Of a DNA stretch of 64,000 nucleotides, positions 1 to 9,867 are shown one piece after another. Location: the NCBI RefSeq assembly GCF_030770395.1, contig NZ_CP132480.1, positions 40,153-104,152 of the forward strand, written 5' to 3'. The notes beneath the pieces are model-generated. The model was not told the DNA's origin. It saw only the letters and a list, made by a program, of their open reading frames with translations, and made no database searches. This stretch comes from Telluria beijingensis. Lineage in GTDB: Bacteria; Pseudomonadota; Gammaproteobacteria; Burkholderiales; Burkholderiaceae_D. Position 1 is the stretch's first letter. The number at the start of each line of letters is the position of its first letter. Made by a program: the position numbers and the translations under genes.

Positions 1-56
1 TCGTCGAGGCCGACCGCCTGATGCGGGCGGCGGTGGCGGAATTCAAGGGCGTCTGA
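1..56 (+). CDS. C-terminal end of an upstream gene, probably AstC/AruC aminotransferase (partial)
   Basis: Only the last 18 codons are inside the window (residues VEADRLMRAAVAEFKGV before a TGA at 54-56). A short helical, acidic/basic C-terminus of this kind suits the end of a class-III aminotransferase. Position supports this: in beta- and gammaproteobacterial AST operons succinylornithine aminotransferase (AstC/AruC) usually precedes aruF. The fragment is too short to identify by sequence, so the name is an inference from operon order only. Confidence 0.4.
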   Translation, partial: VEADRLMRAAVAEFKGV

Positions 57-144
57 GTCCTATTGTCCGGTCGCGGCCGGCCCGCCTGAAAAGGTGAGGC
101 CGGCCGCCCGCATTGTCTCCACATCGTTTCACCAGGGAGTACAC

Positions 145-1194
145 ATGTATGTTGTCCGTCCGGTAGATCGCGCGGATATCGGCGCGCTCGAGGCGATGGC
201 CGCCATCTCGATGCCGGGCGTGCACACGCTGCCGCGCACGCGCGAAGGCGTCCATGCGGCGGTCGAGCGCTCGATCGCCTCGTTCGCGGCCCAGGTCGAT
301 ATCCCGAGCGAGGAATCCTACCTGTTCGTGCTGGAAGACCTGCGCTCGCGCGAAGTGCTCGGCACTGCCATCATCCACGCCTCGGCTGGCTCGAACGGCA
401 CGTATTTCGCCTTCCGCAACGACGTGATCCAGCAGGTCTCGCGCGACCTGAACATCAGCCACAGCGTGCACGCGCTGACCCTGTGCTCGGAGCTGACCGC
501 CTACTCGCAGCTGTCCGGCTTCTTCGTGCGCCATCGCGACAGCGCTGGCGCCGAGGCCGCGCTGCTGTCGCGCGCGCGCCTGCTGTACGCGATGCTGGCG
601 CCGCACCGCTTCGGCGACCGCTTCTTCGTGCCGCTGGCCGGGCGCCTCGATCCAGACGGCCAGTCGCCGTTCTGGAATGCGCTGGGCCGCAAGTTCTTCA
701 AGATGGACTTCCTCGAGGCCGAGCGCCTGATCGAGGGCGCCCGCAACCGCACCCTGATCGTCGAGCTGATGCCGCACTATCCGGTCTACGTGCCATTGCT
801 GCCGGGCGACGCCCAGGCCGCGCTGGGCCAGATTCACCCGGGCGGCCAGATGGCCTTCGACCTGCTGGCGCAGGAAGGCTTCGAGGCCGACGAATACATC
901 GACATCTTCGACGGCGGCCCGATCCTGCAGGCGCACAAGAACGCGCTGCGCTCGTTCTGCGCCTCGCACCGGGTGCGCGTGGGCGCCGCGCCTGACGCGG
1001 CGCCCGACGTCGCGCCGGTCGACTACGCCGTCGCCACCATCGACAACGGTTTCCGCGCCGTGATCGTGCGCTCGGCGCCGCTCGAGCATGCCTCCAGCAT
1101 CGCGCTGCCGCGCGACGTCCAGCAGGCGCTGGGCGTGGCGCCGGGCGACGAGGTCGCATGCGTGCGCATCCAGGGAGAACCCGCATGCTCGTGA
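145..1194 (+). CDS. aruF: Arginine N-succinyltransferase, alpha subunit
   Basis: Catalyses, with AruG, succinyl-CoA + L-arginine to N2-succinylarginine, the first step of the AST pathway in the cytoplasm. The 349-aa product starts MYVVRPVDRADIGALEAMA, and motifs seen in both subunits are present (LCSELTAYSQLSGFF; RKFFKMDFLEAERLI; LIVELMPHYPVYVPLLP). The ATG at 145 follows the ribosome-binding sequence CCAGGGAG; an upstream in-frame start at 94 lacks one. The 3' end overlaps aruG by 10 bp, so translation is probably coupled. Two similar subunits (AruF/AruG) replace the single AstA of enteric bacteria. The shorter N-terminal region and lower similarity to AstA make this the alpha subunit. Confidence 0.93.
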   Translation: MYVVRPVDRADIGALEAMAAISMPGVHTLPRTREGVHAAVERSIASFAAQVDIPSEESYLFVLEDLRSREVLGTAIIHASAGSNGTYFAFRNDVIQQVSRDLNISHSVHALTLCSELTAYSQLSGFFVRHRDSAGAEAALLSRARLLYAMLAPHRFGDRFFVPLAGRLDPDGQSPFWNALGRKFFKMDFLEAERLIEGARNRTLIVELMPHYPVYVPLLPGDAQAALGQIHPGGQMAFDLLAQEGFEADEYIDIFDGGPILQAHKNALRSFCASHRVRVGAAPDAAPDVAPVDYAVATIDNGFRAVIVRSAPLEHASSIALPRDVQQALGVAPGDEVACVRIQGEPACS

Positions 1195-2237
1195 TCCGTT
1201 CCGCCAATTCTTCCGACCTCGATGCGCTGATCGAGATGGCGCGCCAGGCCGGCAGCGGCATGACGACGCTGAAACCCGATCCCGAGATGCTGGGCCAGCG
1301 CCTGGCGACGTCCGAGGCCTCGTTCGCCGAGACCATCGCGCCCGAGAAGCGCGACTACATGTTCGTGCTGGAGCGCACCGAAGACGGCAGCATCGCCGGC
1401 GTGTGCGCGATCAAGGGCGCGGTCGGTCTCAACGAGCCGTTCTACAACTACCGCATCGGCACCCTGGTGCACTGCAGCCGCGAGCTGAACGTGTTCACCC
1501 GGATGGAGACGCTGTACCTGTCGAACGACCTCACCGGTTCGACCGAACTGTGCTCGCTGTTCCTGCTGCCGCAGTTCCGGGCCGGCTTCAACGGCAAGTG
1601 GCTGTCCAAGAGCCGTTTCCTGTTCATCGCCCAGTTCCAGCACCTGTTCACCGAGAAGATCATCGCCGAGATGCGCGGCTACCAGGACGAGGCCGGCGAC
1701 TCGCCGTTCTACGAAGGCCTGGGCCGCCACTTCTTCAAGATGGACTTCAACCACGTCGACGGCCTGACCGCGCTCGGCAAGAAATCCTTCATCGCCGAGC
1801 TGATGCCGCGCCAGCCGCTGTACGTCGACTACCTGCCGCAGTCGGCGATCGACGTGATCGGCAAGGTGCACACCTCGACCCAGCCGGCGCGCCGCCTGCT
1901 GGAGCAGGAAGGCATGTACTACGAGGGCTACGTCGATATCTTCGATGCCGGCCCGGTGCTGCAGGGCCGCGTGTCCGAGCTGCGCGCGGTGCGCGACAGC
2001 GTGCTGGCGGTGGCGGCCGAAGGGCTGCCGGTCGAAGACCACGACGCTGCGCCGGACACCGAGCACATGCTGGTGTCGAATACCCGCCTCGACGATTTCC
2101 GGATGATCCTGACCCGCGCCGTCCCCGGCGCCACCAGCGTGGCCCTGAGCCCCGACGAGCTGGCGCAACTGCGCTGCAGCGCTGGCGACAATGTGCGGAC
2201 CCTGACACTCAATACCAGGAAGAACAGCCATGGCTAA
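1185..2237 (+). CDS. aruG: Arginine N-succinyltransferase, beta subunit
   Basis: Second subunit of the heteromeric arginine succinyltransferase, 350 aa, paralogous to the preceding gene. Conserved AstA-family blocks are visible: MLVIRSANSSDLDALIEMA at the start, then LSNDLTGSTELCSLFLLP, LGRHFFKMDFNHVDGL and FIAELMPRQPLYVDYLP. The start ATG lies inside the end of aruF and the stop TAA lies 8 bp inside astD, so aruF-aruG-astD are translationally coupled. The AstA fold is a GNAT-like acyltransferase. Role: arginine catabolism as carbon and nitrogen source. Confidence 0.93.
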   Translation: MLVIRSANSSDLDALIEMARQAGSGMTTLKPDPEMLGQRLATSEASFAETIAPEKRDYMFVLERTEDGSIAGVCAIKGAVGLNEPFYNYRIGTLVHCSRELNVFTRMETLYLSNDLTGSTELCSLFLLPQFRAGFNGKWLSKSRFLFIAQFQHLFTEKIIAEMRGYQDEAGDSPFYEGLGRHFFKMDFNHVDGLTALGKKSFIAELMPRQPLYVDYLPQSAIDVIGKVHTSTQPARRLLEQEGMYYEGYVDIFDAGPVLQGRVSELRAVRDSVLAVAAEGLPVEDHDAAPDTEHMLVSNTRLDDFRMILTRAVPGATSVALSPDELAQLRCSAGDNVRTLTLNTRKNSHG

Positions 2238-3714
2238 TCTATCGAACTACATCAATGGCGAGTGGCTCGCCGGCAGCGGCCGCGAACTGGCCACCGTCGA
2301 TCCCTCGACCGGCCGCCAGACCTGGACCAGCAACGAATCGACGGGCGACGACGTGGCGCGCGCCGCGCAAGCCGCGCGCGACAGTTTCGAAGCCTGGGCA
2401 TTGACTGCGCTGGATGAGCGCATCGCCATCGCCACGCGCTTCCGTGACCTGCTGAAGACCAACGCCGAGGAACTGGCGGCGACCATCGCCGAGGAAGTCG
2501 GCAAACCGCTGTGGGAAGCGCGCACCGAAGTGGCGACCATGGCCAACAAGATCGATATCTCGGTCCAGTCGTACGGCGCGCGCACCGGCGAGACGGCCAG
2601 CAAGGTCGCCGACGGCAATGCCGTACTGCGCCACCGTCCGCACGGCGTGTTCGCCGTGTATGGCCCGTACAACTTCCCCGGCCACCTGCCGAATGGCCAC
2701 ATTGTGCCGGCCCTGATCGCGGGGAATACAGTCGTGTTCAAGCCGAGCGAATACGCGCCGCGTACCGCCGTGAAAACCGTCGAACTGTGGGCCAAGGCCG
2801 GCCTGCCGAAGGGCGTGCTGAACCTCGTCAACGGCGGCCGCGAGACCGGCATCGCGCTGGGACAGGAACCGTTGATCGATGGCGTGCTGTTCACCGGCAG
2901 CAGCCAGACCGGCGCGGCGCTGCACAAGCAGTTCGGCGGCCAGCCGGGCAAGATGCTGGCGCTGGAAATGGGCGGCAACAACCCGCTCGTCGTCTGGGGC
3001 GTGGAAGACATCGACGCCGCCGTCCACCATACCGTGATGTCGGCCTTCATCTCGGCCGGCCAGCGCTGCACCTGCGCGCGCCGCCTGGTCATCCAGGATA
3101 ACGAGGCGGGTCAGGCCTTCCTCGAGCGCTTGGTCGAAGTGGCCGCACAGCTGCAGGTCGGCCCATCGAACGCCGAGCCGCAGCCGTTCATGGGCCCAGT
3201 GGTCTCGAGCGCCGTCGCGGCCCGCCTGGTGCAGGCGCAGGCCGATATGGTAACGAAAGGCGGCAAGATCCTGCTGCAGATGCGCCAGCTCGACACCAAC
3301 GCCGGATTCGTCACCGCCGGCATCGTCGACACCACCGATGCGCAAGGTATCCCGGATGAAGAATGGTTCGGCCCGCTGCTGCAGGTGATCCGCGTCGCGA
3401 GCTTCGACGACGCCCTGCGCGTGGCCAATGCGACCGAGTTCGGCCTGGCGTCGGCGCTGCTGTCGCCTAGCGAAGAGCTGTGGAAGCGCTTCTCGGTACG
3501 TGCCCACGCCGGCATCGTCAACTGGAACCGCCCGACCACGGGCGCGGCCAGCTCGGCGCCGTTCGGCGGCGTCGGCAAATCGGGCAACCATCGCCCGAGC
3601 GCGTATTACGCGGCCGACTACTGCGCCTATCCGGTGGCCTCGATCGAGACCTCCGCACTGGAACTGCCGGCCAAGCTGTCGCCCGGCCTGTCCTTCCCGG
3701 CCAAGGGAGCGTGA
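2230..3714 (+). CDS. astD: Succinylglutamate-semialdehyde dehydrogenase
   Basis: NAD-dependent oxidation of N-succinylglutamate 5-semialdehyde to N-succinylglutamate, step four of the AST pathway. At 494 aa it matches the family length. ALDH-superfamily hallmarks are present: FTGS (residues 221-224) in the cofactor site, the general-base glutamate E246 in LEMGGNNP, and the catalytic cysteine C280 in [10 protein letters not shown]. The start ATG overlaps the end of aruG by 8 bp. It sits before astB instead of after it, the usual order in Pseudomonas/Burkholderia-type aru operons. Confidence 0.95.
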   Translation: MANLSNYINGEWLAGSGRELATVDPSTGRQTWTSNESTGDDVARAAQAARDSFEAWALTALDERIAIATRFRDLLKTNAEELAATIAEEVGKPLWEARTEVATMANKIDISVQSYGARTGETASKVADGNAVLRHRPHGVFAVYGPYNFPGHLPNGHIVPALIAGNTVVFKPSEYAPRTAVKTVELWAKAGLPKGVLNLVNGGRETGIALGQEPLIDGVLFTGSSQTGAALHKQFGGQPGKMLALEMGGNNPLVVWGVEDIDAAVHHTVMSAFISAGQRCTCARRLVIQDNEAGQAFLERLVEVAAQLQVGPSNAEPQPFMGPVVSSAVAARLVQAQADMVTKGGKILLQMRQLDTNAGFVTAGIVDTTDAQGIPDEEWFGPLLQVIRVASFDDALRVANATEFGLASALLSPSEELWKRFSVRAHAGIVNWNRPTTGAASSAPFGGVGKSGNHRPSAYYAADYCAYPVASIETSALELPAKLSPGLSFPAKGA

Positions 3715-3716
3715 CG

Positions 3717-5057
3717 ATGCGTGACGCCCGCGAATTCAATTTCGATGGCCTGGTCGGCCCGTCGCACAACTATGCCGGCCTCTCGTTCGGCAACGTCGCC
3801 TCGTTCAACAATGTGCGTTCGGCCTCGAACCCGCGCCAGGCCGCGCTGCAGGGTCTGGCCAAGATGCGCGAACTGGCCGCGCGCGGCTTCGCCCAGGCGG
3901 TGATGCCGCCGCAGGGCCGGCCGAACTTCCGCCTGCTGCGCAGCCTGGGTTTCTCGGGCACCGACGCCGACGTCCTGGGCCGCGCCTACCGCGACGCGCC
4001 GGTGATCCTGGCCTGCGCCTGGTCGGCCGCGCCGATGTGGACCGCGAATGCCGGCACCGTCAGTCCCTCTAGCGACTCGCTCGACGGCCGCGTGCACTTC
4101 ACCGCCGCCAACCTGAACAACAAGCTGCACCGTTCCGAAGAACACCTGCAGGCCACCCGCACCCTGCGCGCGATCTTCGCCGACAGCAACCGCTTCGTGG
4201 TGCACGACACTTTGCCGTCGGTCCCGGCCTTCGCCGACGAGGGCGCCGCCAACCACACCCGCTTCGCCGCCAGCCATGGCGCGGCCGGGGTCGAGTTCTT
4301 CGTCTATGGCCGGGTCGAGTTCGACCCCTCGGCGCCCGCCCCGAAAAAATACCCGGCGCGCCAGACGCTGGAAGCGTCGCAGGCGATCGCCCGCCTGCAC
4401 GGCCTGGACCCGGCGCGCACCGTGTTCGCCGCCCAGAATCCGGACGTGATCGACCAGGGCGTGTTCCATAACGACGTGATCTCGGTCGGCAACGGCAATG
4501 TGCTGTTCCACCACGAGCAGGCCTTCGCCGACGAAGCCGGCACGCTGGATCTGCTCCGGCGTGCGCTGGCCGGCGTCGACACCGAGCTGCAGTCGGTGCG
4601 CGTGGCCAGCAGCCAGGTGCCGGTGGCCGACGCCGTGGCCAGCTACCTGTTCAACAGCCAGCTGCTGTCCAAGCCGGATGGCCGCATGGCGCTGGTGGTG
4701 CCGCACGAATGCCGCGAGAACGCGGCGGTATCGAACTACCTGGCCGGGCTGGTCGCCAGCGGCGGCCCGATCGACGAACTGGTCGAATTCGACCTGCGCC
4801 AGAGCATGCGCAATGGCGGCGGACCGGCCTGCCTGCGCCTGCGCGTGGTGCTGACCGATGAAGAAGCGGCCGCCATGCACCAGGGCGTGATCATGACCGA
4901 GGCGCTGTATGCCCAGCTGGTGGCCTGGGTGGAACGACACTACCGCGACCGCGTCGAGCCGAAGGACCTGGCCGACCCGCAGCTGGCGCTGGAATGCGCG
5001 GCCGCGCTGGAAGAACTCACCCGCATCCTCGGCTTGCCGGGGCTCTACGATTGGTAA
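3717..5057 (+). CDS. astB: N-succinylarginine dihydrolase
   Basis: Hydrolyses N2-succinylarginine to N2-succinylornithine, CO2 and two ammonia, step two of the AST pathway. The 446-aa product equals the E. coli enzyme in length. The catalytic residues of this guanidino-group-modifying (amidinotransferase-fold) family are all visible: E175 in ADEGAANH, H251 in GVFHNDV and nucleophile C372 in [10 protein letters not shown]. The start at 3717 was chosen over the longer open frame because [19 protein letters not shown] is the conserved N-terminus and AAGGGAG lies just upstream. It begins two bases after the astD stop. Confidence 0.95.
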   Translation: MRDAREFNFDGLVGPSHNYAGLSFGNVASFNNVRSASNPRQAALQGLAKMRELAARGFAQAVMPPQGRPNFRLLRSLGFSGTDADVLGRAYRDAPVILACAWSAAPMWTANAGTVSPSSDSLDGRVHFTAANLNNKLHRSEEHLQATRTLRAIFADSNRFVVHDTLPSVPAFADEGAANHTRFAASHGAAGVEFFVYGRVEFDPSAPAPKKYPARQTLEASQAIARLHGLDPARTVFAAQNPDVIDQGVFHNDVISVGNGNVLFHHEQAFADEAGTLDLLRRALAGVDTELQSVRVASSQVPVADAVASYLFNSQLLSKPDGRMALVVPHECRENAAVSNYLAGLVASGGPIDELVEFDLRQSMRNGGGPACLRLRVVLTDEEAAAMHQGVIMTEALYAQLVAWVERHYRDRVEPKDLADPQLALECAAALEELTRILGLPGLYDW

Positions 5058-5157
5058 CGATGTAGTATTCGGACGGGAAGATCCCTGTCCATATAAGCAG
5101 GGCCGCGCCGGGCCACGAGCCGACGGCGCACCAGGCACACAACTTTGGAGAAGCAAG

Positions 5158-8100
5158 ATGAAAGACATGCCCAACGATCTGCGCAACCAGACGCTCGCAC
5201 TGGTGAATAGCGACGTCAGCGCCAACCAGTCCGGCAACGGTGCGCCGATCAACGCCCTGACCGCCGCCTGGCTCGGATCGCTCGACGACGAAGACCTGGC
5301 CGGCACCGCGCCGCAAAGCCTGGCGCCGGTGCTGGTCGAAGGATTCTCGCAACTGGCGCAGCGCACCGGTCCCGGCGCCCAGATCGCCACCATGCGCTAC
5401 CTGGACGGCCGCGGCGGCACCGCCACCGCACTCTTGATTCTGAACGACGACCGTCCCTACCTGGTCGACTCCTTCGTCATGGCCCTGCGCAAGGAGCGCA
5501 TCACCGCCGCCGGCGTGATGAACGCCGTGCTGCCGGTGCGCCGCGATGCCAATGGCGCCTTCATCGCCGTCGGCGAAGCCGGCAGCCCGCTGGAATCGAT
5601 CGTCCTGTGCCTGCTGAACGACGAGCTGCAATTCGAAGAACTGGACAAGCTGACCGCGCGCCTGCGCATGGTCGCCAACGACGCCGCCACCGTGCAGCGC
5701 GATGCCGTCGCCATGGGCGACCGCATGACGGCCGTCGCCGCCGCCGCTGCCGCCAGCGGCAGCGCCGAAGGCCAGGAAGTCGCGGCCTTCCTCGAGTGGG
5801 CCAAGAACGAAGGCTATGAGCCGTTCGGCTACGCCTATTACGCCGTCAAGCCGGGCGCGCGCGAACTGGAACGCGACATTCCGAGCCGCATCGGCGTGCT
5901 GAAGGACACCGACCATCCGGTCTACGGCACCAGCCTGGCCAGCATCCCGGGCGACTTCGAGACCCTGTCGCTGCGCGCCGAGAACCTGTCGATCGTCAAG
6001 GCCGACGTCGCCGGCACCCTGCACCGCGACCAGCCGCTGGACTTCATCGGCGTGCGCGACCTGGATGCGCAAGGCAAGATCCTGGGCGAGCACTGCTTCA
6101 TCGGCCTGTTCACCCGCGCCGCCACCTCGACCCCGCTGGCGCGCCTGCCGTTCGCGCGCGGCCGCGTGGCGCGCGTGCTGTCGATCGCCGGCGTGCGCCA
6201 GGAAGGCTTCCGCGCCGAGAAATTCATCGAGATCCTCGAGTCGCTGCCGCGCACCGAAGCGCTGGAAGCCGAGCCGGAATGGCTGGCCGAAGTGTGCAGC
6301 TCGGTGGTCTCGCTGTACAAGCAGCCGCGCGCGAAAGTCTTCGCCCGCCGCGACGTGTACAAGCGCCACCTGAACGTGCTGGTCTACCTGCCGCGCGAAC
6401 GCTTCAGCAATGCCGTCACCTCGAGCCTGGCCGCGGCCCTGAAGGACAGCTCGGGCGCGCGCGACGTCGACGTCCAGACCCTGGTGGCCGATGGTCCGCT
6501 GGCGCGCGTCTACCTGATCGCCCATGCCGCGCGCTACCCGCTCGACCTGGAAACCGATATCCAGCGTCCGCTGCTGGGCGTGCTCGATGGCTGGCACGAC
6601 CGCTTCGCCGAGTTGATCAACTCGGTCGACGAGAGCCGCCAGCGCAGCCTGATGCGCAAGATCGTGCCGACCCTGCCGGTCAACTTCGTGGCTGCCACCG
6701 CGCCCGAGACCGCGTTCCGCGACGTGCATGCGCTGCTGACCAAGTGCCGTCCGGACCGCGTGACCGCCCGTATCGAGCAGGATGACGCCGCAGGCCCCTC
6801 GATCCGCCTGTACTCGAGCGAGACCGTGCCGTCGTTGTCGCGCATCCTGCCGGCGCTGCAGAACGCCGGCATCGCGGTCGACCGCGAGCAGACCTACCGT
6901 CACACCGGCCTGGATGGCGTGCGCCGCTACGTGAGCGCGCTGACGGTCGATGCCGAGAGCGCGGCCAAGCTGGCCAAGCCGGGCATTGCCAACGTGGCCG
7001 AGGAACTGTTCACCGCCCTGTTCAACGACGAGGCCGAAGACGGCCGCATGAACGGCCTGACCATCGAAGGCGGCCTGGCGCTGCGCGAAGTGCAGCTGGT
7101 GCGCGCCTACATCAGCTACTGGCGCCAGCTCGGCTCCAAGTTCTCGGTGCGCTACATGGCCGAGACCCTGCGCACCCAGCCCGCGCTGGTCAAGGAATTC
7201 GTGGCCGGTTTCATCCAGCGCTTCGACCCGGCCCTGAGCGATGATGAGCGCAACGAAGGCAGCAGCAGGCTGTACACCCTCAAGACCGGCCTGCCGAGCG
7301 TGAACCACGCCGACACCGAAGAGATCATGGGCGCGCTGGTCGACCTGGCGCTGGCCACCGTGCGCACCAACTACTTCCAGAACGCCGGCGAGAAGATCAT
7401 CTTCAAGGTCGACACCAGCAACCTGGCGCTGGCGCCCGAGCCGCGTCCATTCCGCGAGATCTATGTGTTCTCGCGCCGCTTCGAAGGCGTGCACCTGCGC
7501 GGCGGCCCGGTCGCCCGCGGCGGCCTGCGCTGGTCGGACCGCATGGAAGACTACCGCACCGAGGTGCTGGGCCTGGTGAAGGCGCAGATGGTCAAGAACG
7601 CCGTCATCGTGCCGGCCGGCTCGAAGGGCGGCTTCGTCTGCAAGCAGATGCCGACCGGCGCCGCGCGCGAAGTGGTGGCGGCCGAGGGAGAGGCATGCTA
7701 CCGCCTGTTCATCGCCAGCCTGCTGGAAGTGACCGACAACCGCGTGCAGGGCGAGATCGTTCCGCCGCAAGCCACCGCGCGCCATGACGGCGACGATCCT
7801 TACCTGGTGGTGGCGGCCGACAAGGGCACCGCGACCTTCTCCGACATCGCCAACAGCATCGCCGTCGAGCGCGGCTTCTGGCTGGGCGACGCCTTCGCCT
7901 CGGGCGGCTCGAACGGCTACGACCACAAGAAGATGGGCATCACCGCCAAGGGCGCGTTCGAAGCCGTCAAGCGCCACTTCTATGAGCTGGGCCACGACCT
8001 GGCCAACAACCCGATCACCGTGACCGGCGTGGGCGATATGTCGGGCGACGTGTTCGGCAACGGCGTGCTGCTGTCGCGCCAGCTGAAGCTGGTGGCGGCG

Positions 8101-9864
8101 TTCGACCATCGCCACATCTTCCTGGACCCGACCCCGGACGTCGAAGTCTCGTTCAAGGAGCGCGAGCGCATGTTCGCGCTGCCGCGTTCGTCGTGGGAAG
8201 ACTATGACAAGAGCCTGATCTCGGCGGGCGGCGGCGTGTATCCGCGTAACGCCCGCTCGATCGAGCTGTCGCCGCAGATCCGCGAAGTGCTGGGCATTGA
8301 GGAAACCTCGCTGCCACCGCAGGAACTGATGCACCGCATCGTCAAGGCGCCGGTCGACCTGTTCTACAACGGTGGCATCGGCACCTATATCAAGGCCTCG
8401 ACCGAGACCCATGCGCAAGTGAAGGACCGCGCCAACGACCAGATTCGCGTCAACGGCAACGAGCTGCGCTGCAAAGTGGTGGCCGAGGGCGGCAACCTGG
8501 GCGCGACCCAGGCCGGCCGCATCGAATTCGCGCTGGCCGGCGGCCGCATCTTCACCGATGCGATCGACAACTCGGCCGGCGTGGATTGCTCGGACCACGA
8601 AGTCAACGTCAAGATCTGGCTCGACACCGAAGTCAACGCCGGCAAGCTGCCGGAAAGTGACCGTAACCGCATCCTGAACGAGATGACGGGCGAGATCGAG
8701 CGCCTGGTCCTGCGCGACAATACGCTGCAGACCCACCTGCTGACCCGCGAAGTGCAGGCGCAGGCCAATAGCGCGGTGGTCGACGGCTACATGGCCCTGA
8801 TCGGCAACCTGGAAGCCGAAGGCGCGGTCTCGCGCGAGCTGGAACAGCTGCCGCTCGATACCGAGCTGCAGCGCCGCAAATCGCTGGGCCTGGGCTTGAC
8901 GGCGCCAGAGCTGGCGGTGGTCATCGCCAACGTCAAGAACCGCTTCAAGCGCACCCTGGCGGCGCTGGACCTGACCTCGGAAACCTGGGCCGACTCGCTG
9001 CTGCGCCCTTACTTCCCGGCGCAACTGGTGGCGACCCGCGATCCGCTGGATCACCCGCTGGCCAACACCATCCTGGCCACCGTGCTGGCCAACGAGGCGG
9101 TCAACCGCTGCGGCCCGTTGATGCTGCGCGACCTGGCACTCGAGCACCGCATCGACGAGACCGAGGTCGTGAAGGCCTGGGCCCGTGCCTGGGCGGCCCT
9201 GCACCTGGCGCCGGTGTTCGAGGCGCTCGACCATGACGCGCTGGTGGTGCCGCGCGATGTGTCGGTGTCGGTCGACAACCGCAGCCGCGCCATGCTGCGC
9301 GCCACGGTCGAAGGCGTGCTGTCGCTGCCGGCCAATTCGGAAGGACTGAAGGAGCTGTCGACCCTGTTCGCGGAAGCGGACCAGAGCCAGGCGCCGCAGA
9401 TCCGTTCGGAAGCCGATGGCCACACCGGCCTGCCGGTGCCGTTCGCCGCGGCCTGGAAGGCGGTCGAGATCATCGAGTCGCAGGCTTCCTTCCTGTTCGC
9501 GGCGGTCTCGGTGCAGCGTCCGGACGGCATGACCCTGCTGCAGTTCCTGCAGGTCGGCACCGTGCTGCGCCAGAAAGTCGGCATCGATACGCTGGAACTG
9601 GGCCTCAAGTTGCCGGCGCAGAGCAAGTCGCAGGAACAGCTGCGCAACTACGCGCTGCAGTCGCTGCGCCGCGCCCAGCAACGCCTGCTGCTGCAGGTGA
9701 TCGAGCGTGCCGGCAGCAACCAGGGCAATATGGAAGCGGCGGTCGACGAGGTGATGGCTGCGCGCGGCCTGACCGGCTTCGCGCAGCCGGCCGACCTGGA
9801 ACAGGCGATGCTGGACGTGTGGGCCCTTTCCGAAGGCCTGAATCCAGAACGCCTGGCGGCCTGA
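5158..9864 (+). CDS. gdhB: Large NAD-dependent glutamate dehydrogenase (GdhB/GDH-180 family)
   Basis: Oxidative deamination of glutamate to 2-oxoglutarate and ammonium with NAD. The 1568-aa product matches the roughly 1600-aa bacterial GDH family: a long N-terminal regulatory region, then the catalytic core at about residues 780-1150 with GGPVARGGLRWSDRMEDY, the lysine-bearing KAQMVKNAVIVPAGSKGG, the nucleotide-binding GVGDMSGDVFGNGVLLS and VAEGGNLGATQAGRIEFA. The ATG follows GGAGAAGC. It sits 100 bp after astB and three bases before astE, so it is embedded in the AST operon and disposes of the glutamate made there. In P. aeruginosa the homologous gdhB is arginine-controlled through ArgR; similar control here is an inference, since no operator is inside the window. 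Confidence 0.93.
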   Translation: MKDMPNDLRNQTLALVNSDVSANQSGNGAPINALTAAWLGSLDDEDLAGTAPQSLAPVLVEGFSQLAQRTGPGAQIATMRYLDGRGGTATALLILNDDRPYLVDSFVMALRKERITAAGVMNAVLPVRRDANGAFIAVGEAGSPLESIVLCLLNDELQFEELDKLTARLRMVANDAATVQRDAVAMGDRMTAVAAAAAASGSAEGQEVAAFLEWAKNEGYEPFGYAYYAVKPGARELERDIPSRIGVLKDTDHPVYGTSLASIPGDFETLSLRAENLSIVKADVAGTLHRDQPLDFIGVRDLDAQGKILGEHCFIGLFTRAATSTPLARLPFARGRVARVLSIAGVRQEGFRAEKFIEILESLPRTEALEAEPEWLAEVCSSVVSLYKQPRAKVFARRDVYKRHLNVLVYLPRERFSNAVTSSLAAALKDSSGARDVDVQTLVADGPLARVYLIAHAARYPLDLETDIQRPLLGVLDGWHDRFAELINSVDESRQRSLMRKIVPTLPVNFVAATAPETAFRDVHALLTKCRPDRVTARIEQDDAAGPSIRLYSSETVPSLSRILPALQNAGIAVDREQTYRHTGLDGVRRYVSALTVDAESAAKLAKPGIANVAEELFTALFNDEAEDGRMNGLTIEGGLALREVQLVRAYISYWRQLGSKFSVRYMAETLRTQPALVKEFVAGFIQRFDPALSDDERNEGSSRLYTLKTGLPSVNHADTEEIMGALVDLALATVRTNYFQNAGEKIIFKVDTSNLALAPEPRPFREIYVFSRRFEGVHLRGGPVARGGLRWSDRMEDYRTEVLGLVKAQMVKNAVIVPAGSKGGFVCKQMPTGAAREVVAAEGEACYRLFIASLLEVTDNRVQGEIVPPQATARHDGDDPYLVVAADKGTATFSDIANSIAVERGFWLGDAFASGGSNGYDHKKMGITAKGAFEAVKRHFYELGHDLANNPITVTGVGDMSGDVFGNGVLLSRQLKLVAAFDHRHIFLDPTPDVEVSFKERERMFALPRSSWEDYDKSLISAGGGVYPRNARSIELSPQIREVLGIEETSLPPQELMHRIVKAPVDLFYNGGIGTYIKASTETHAQVKDRANDQIRVNGNELRCKVVAEGGNLGATQAGRIEFALAGGRIFTDAIDNSAGVDCSDHEVNVKIWLDTEVNAGKLPESDRNRILNEMTGEIERLVLRDNTLQTHLLTREVQAQANSAVVDGYMALIGNLEAEGAVSRELEQLPLDTELQRRKSLGLGLTAPELAVVIANVKNRFKRTLAALDLTSETWADSLLRPYFPAQLVATRDPLDHPLANTILATVLANEAVNRCGPLMLRDLALEHRIDETEVVKAWARAWAALHLAPVFEALDHDALVVPRDVSVSVDNRSRAMLRATVEGVLSLPANSEGLKELSTLFAEADQSQAPQIRSEADGHTGLPVPFAAAWKAVEIIESQASFLFAAVSVQRPDGMTLLQFLQVGTVLRQKVGIDTLELGLKLPAQSKSQEQLRNYALQSLRRAQQRLLLQVIERAGSNQGNMEAAVDEVMAARGLTGFAQPADLEQAMLDVWALSEGLNPERLAA

Positions 9865-9867
9865 GTC

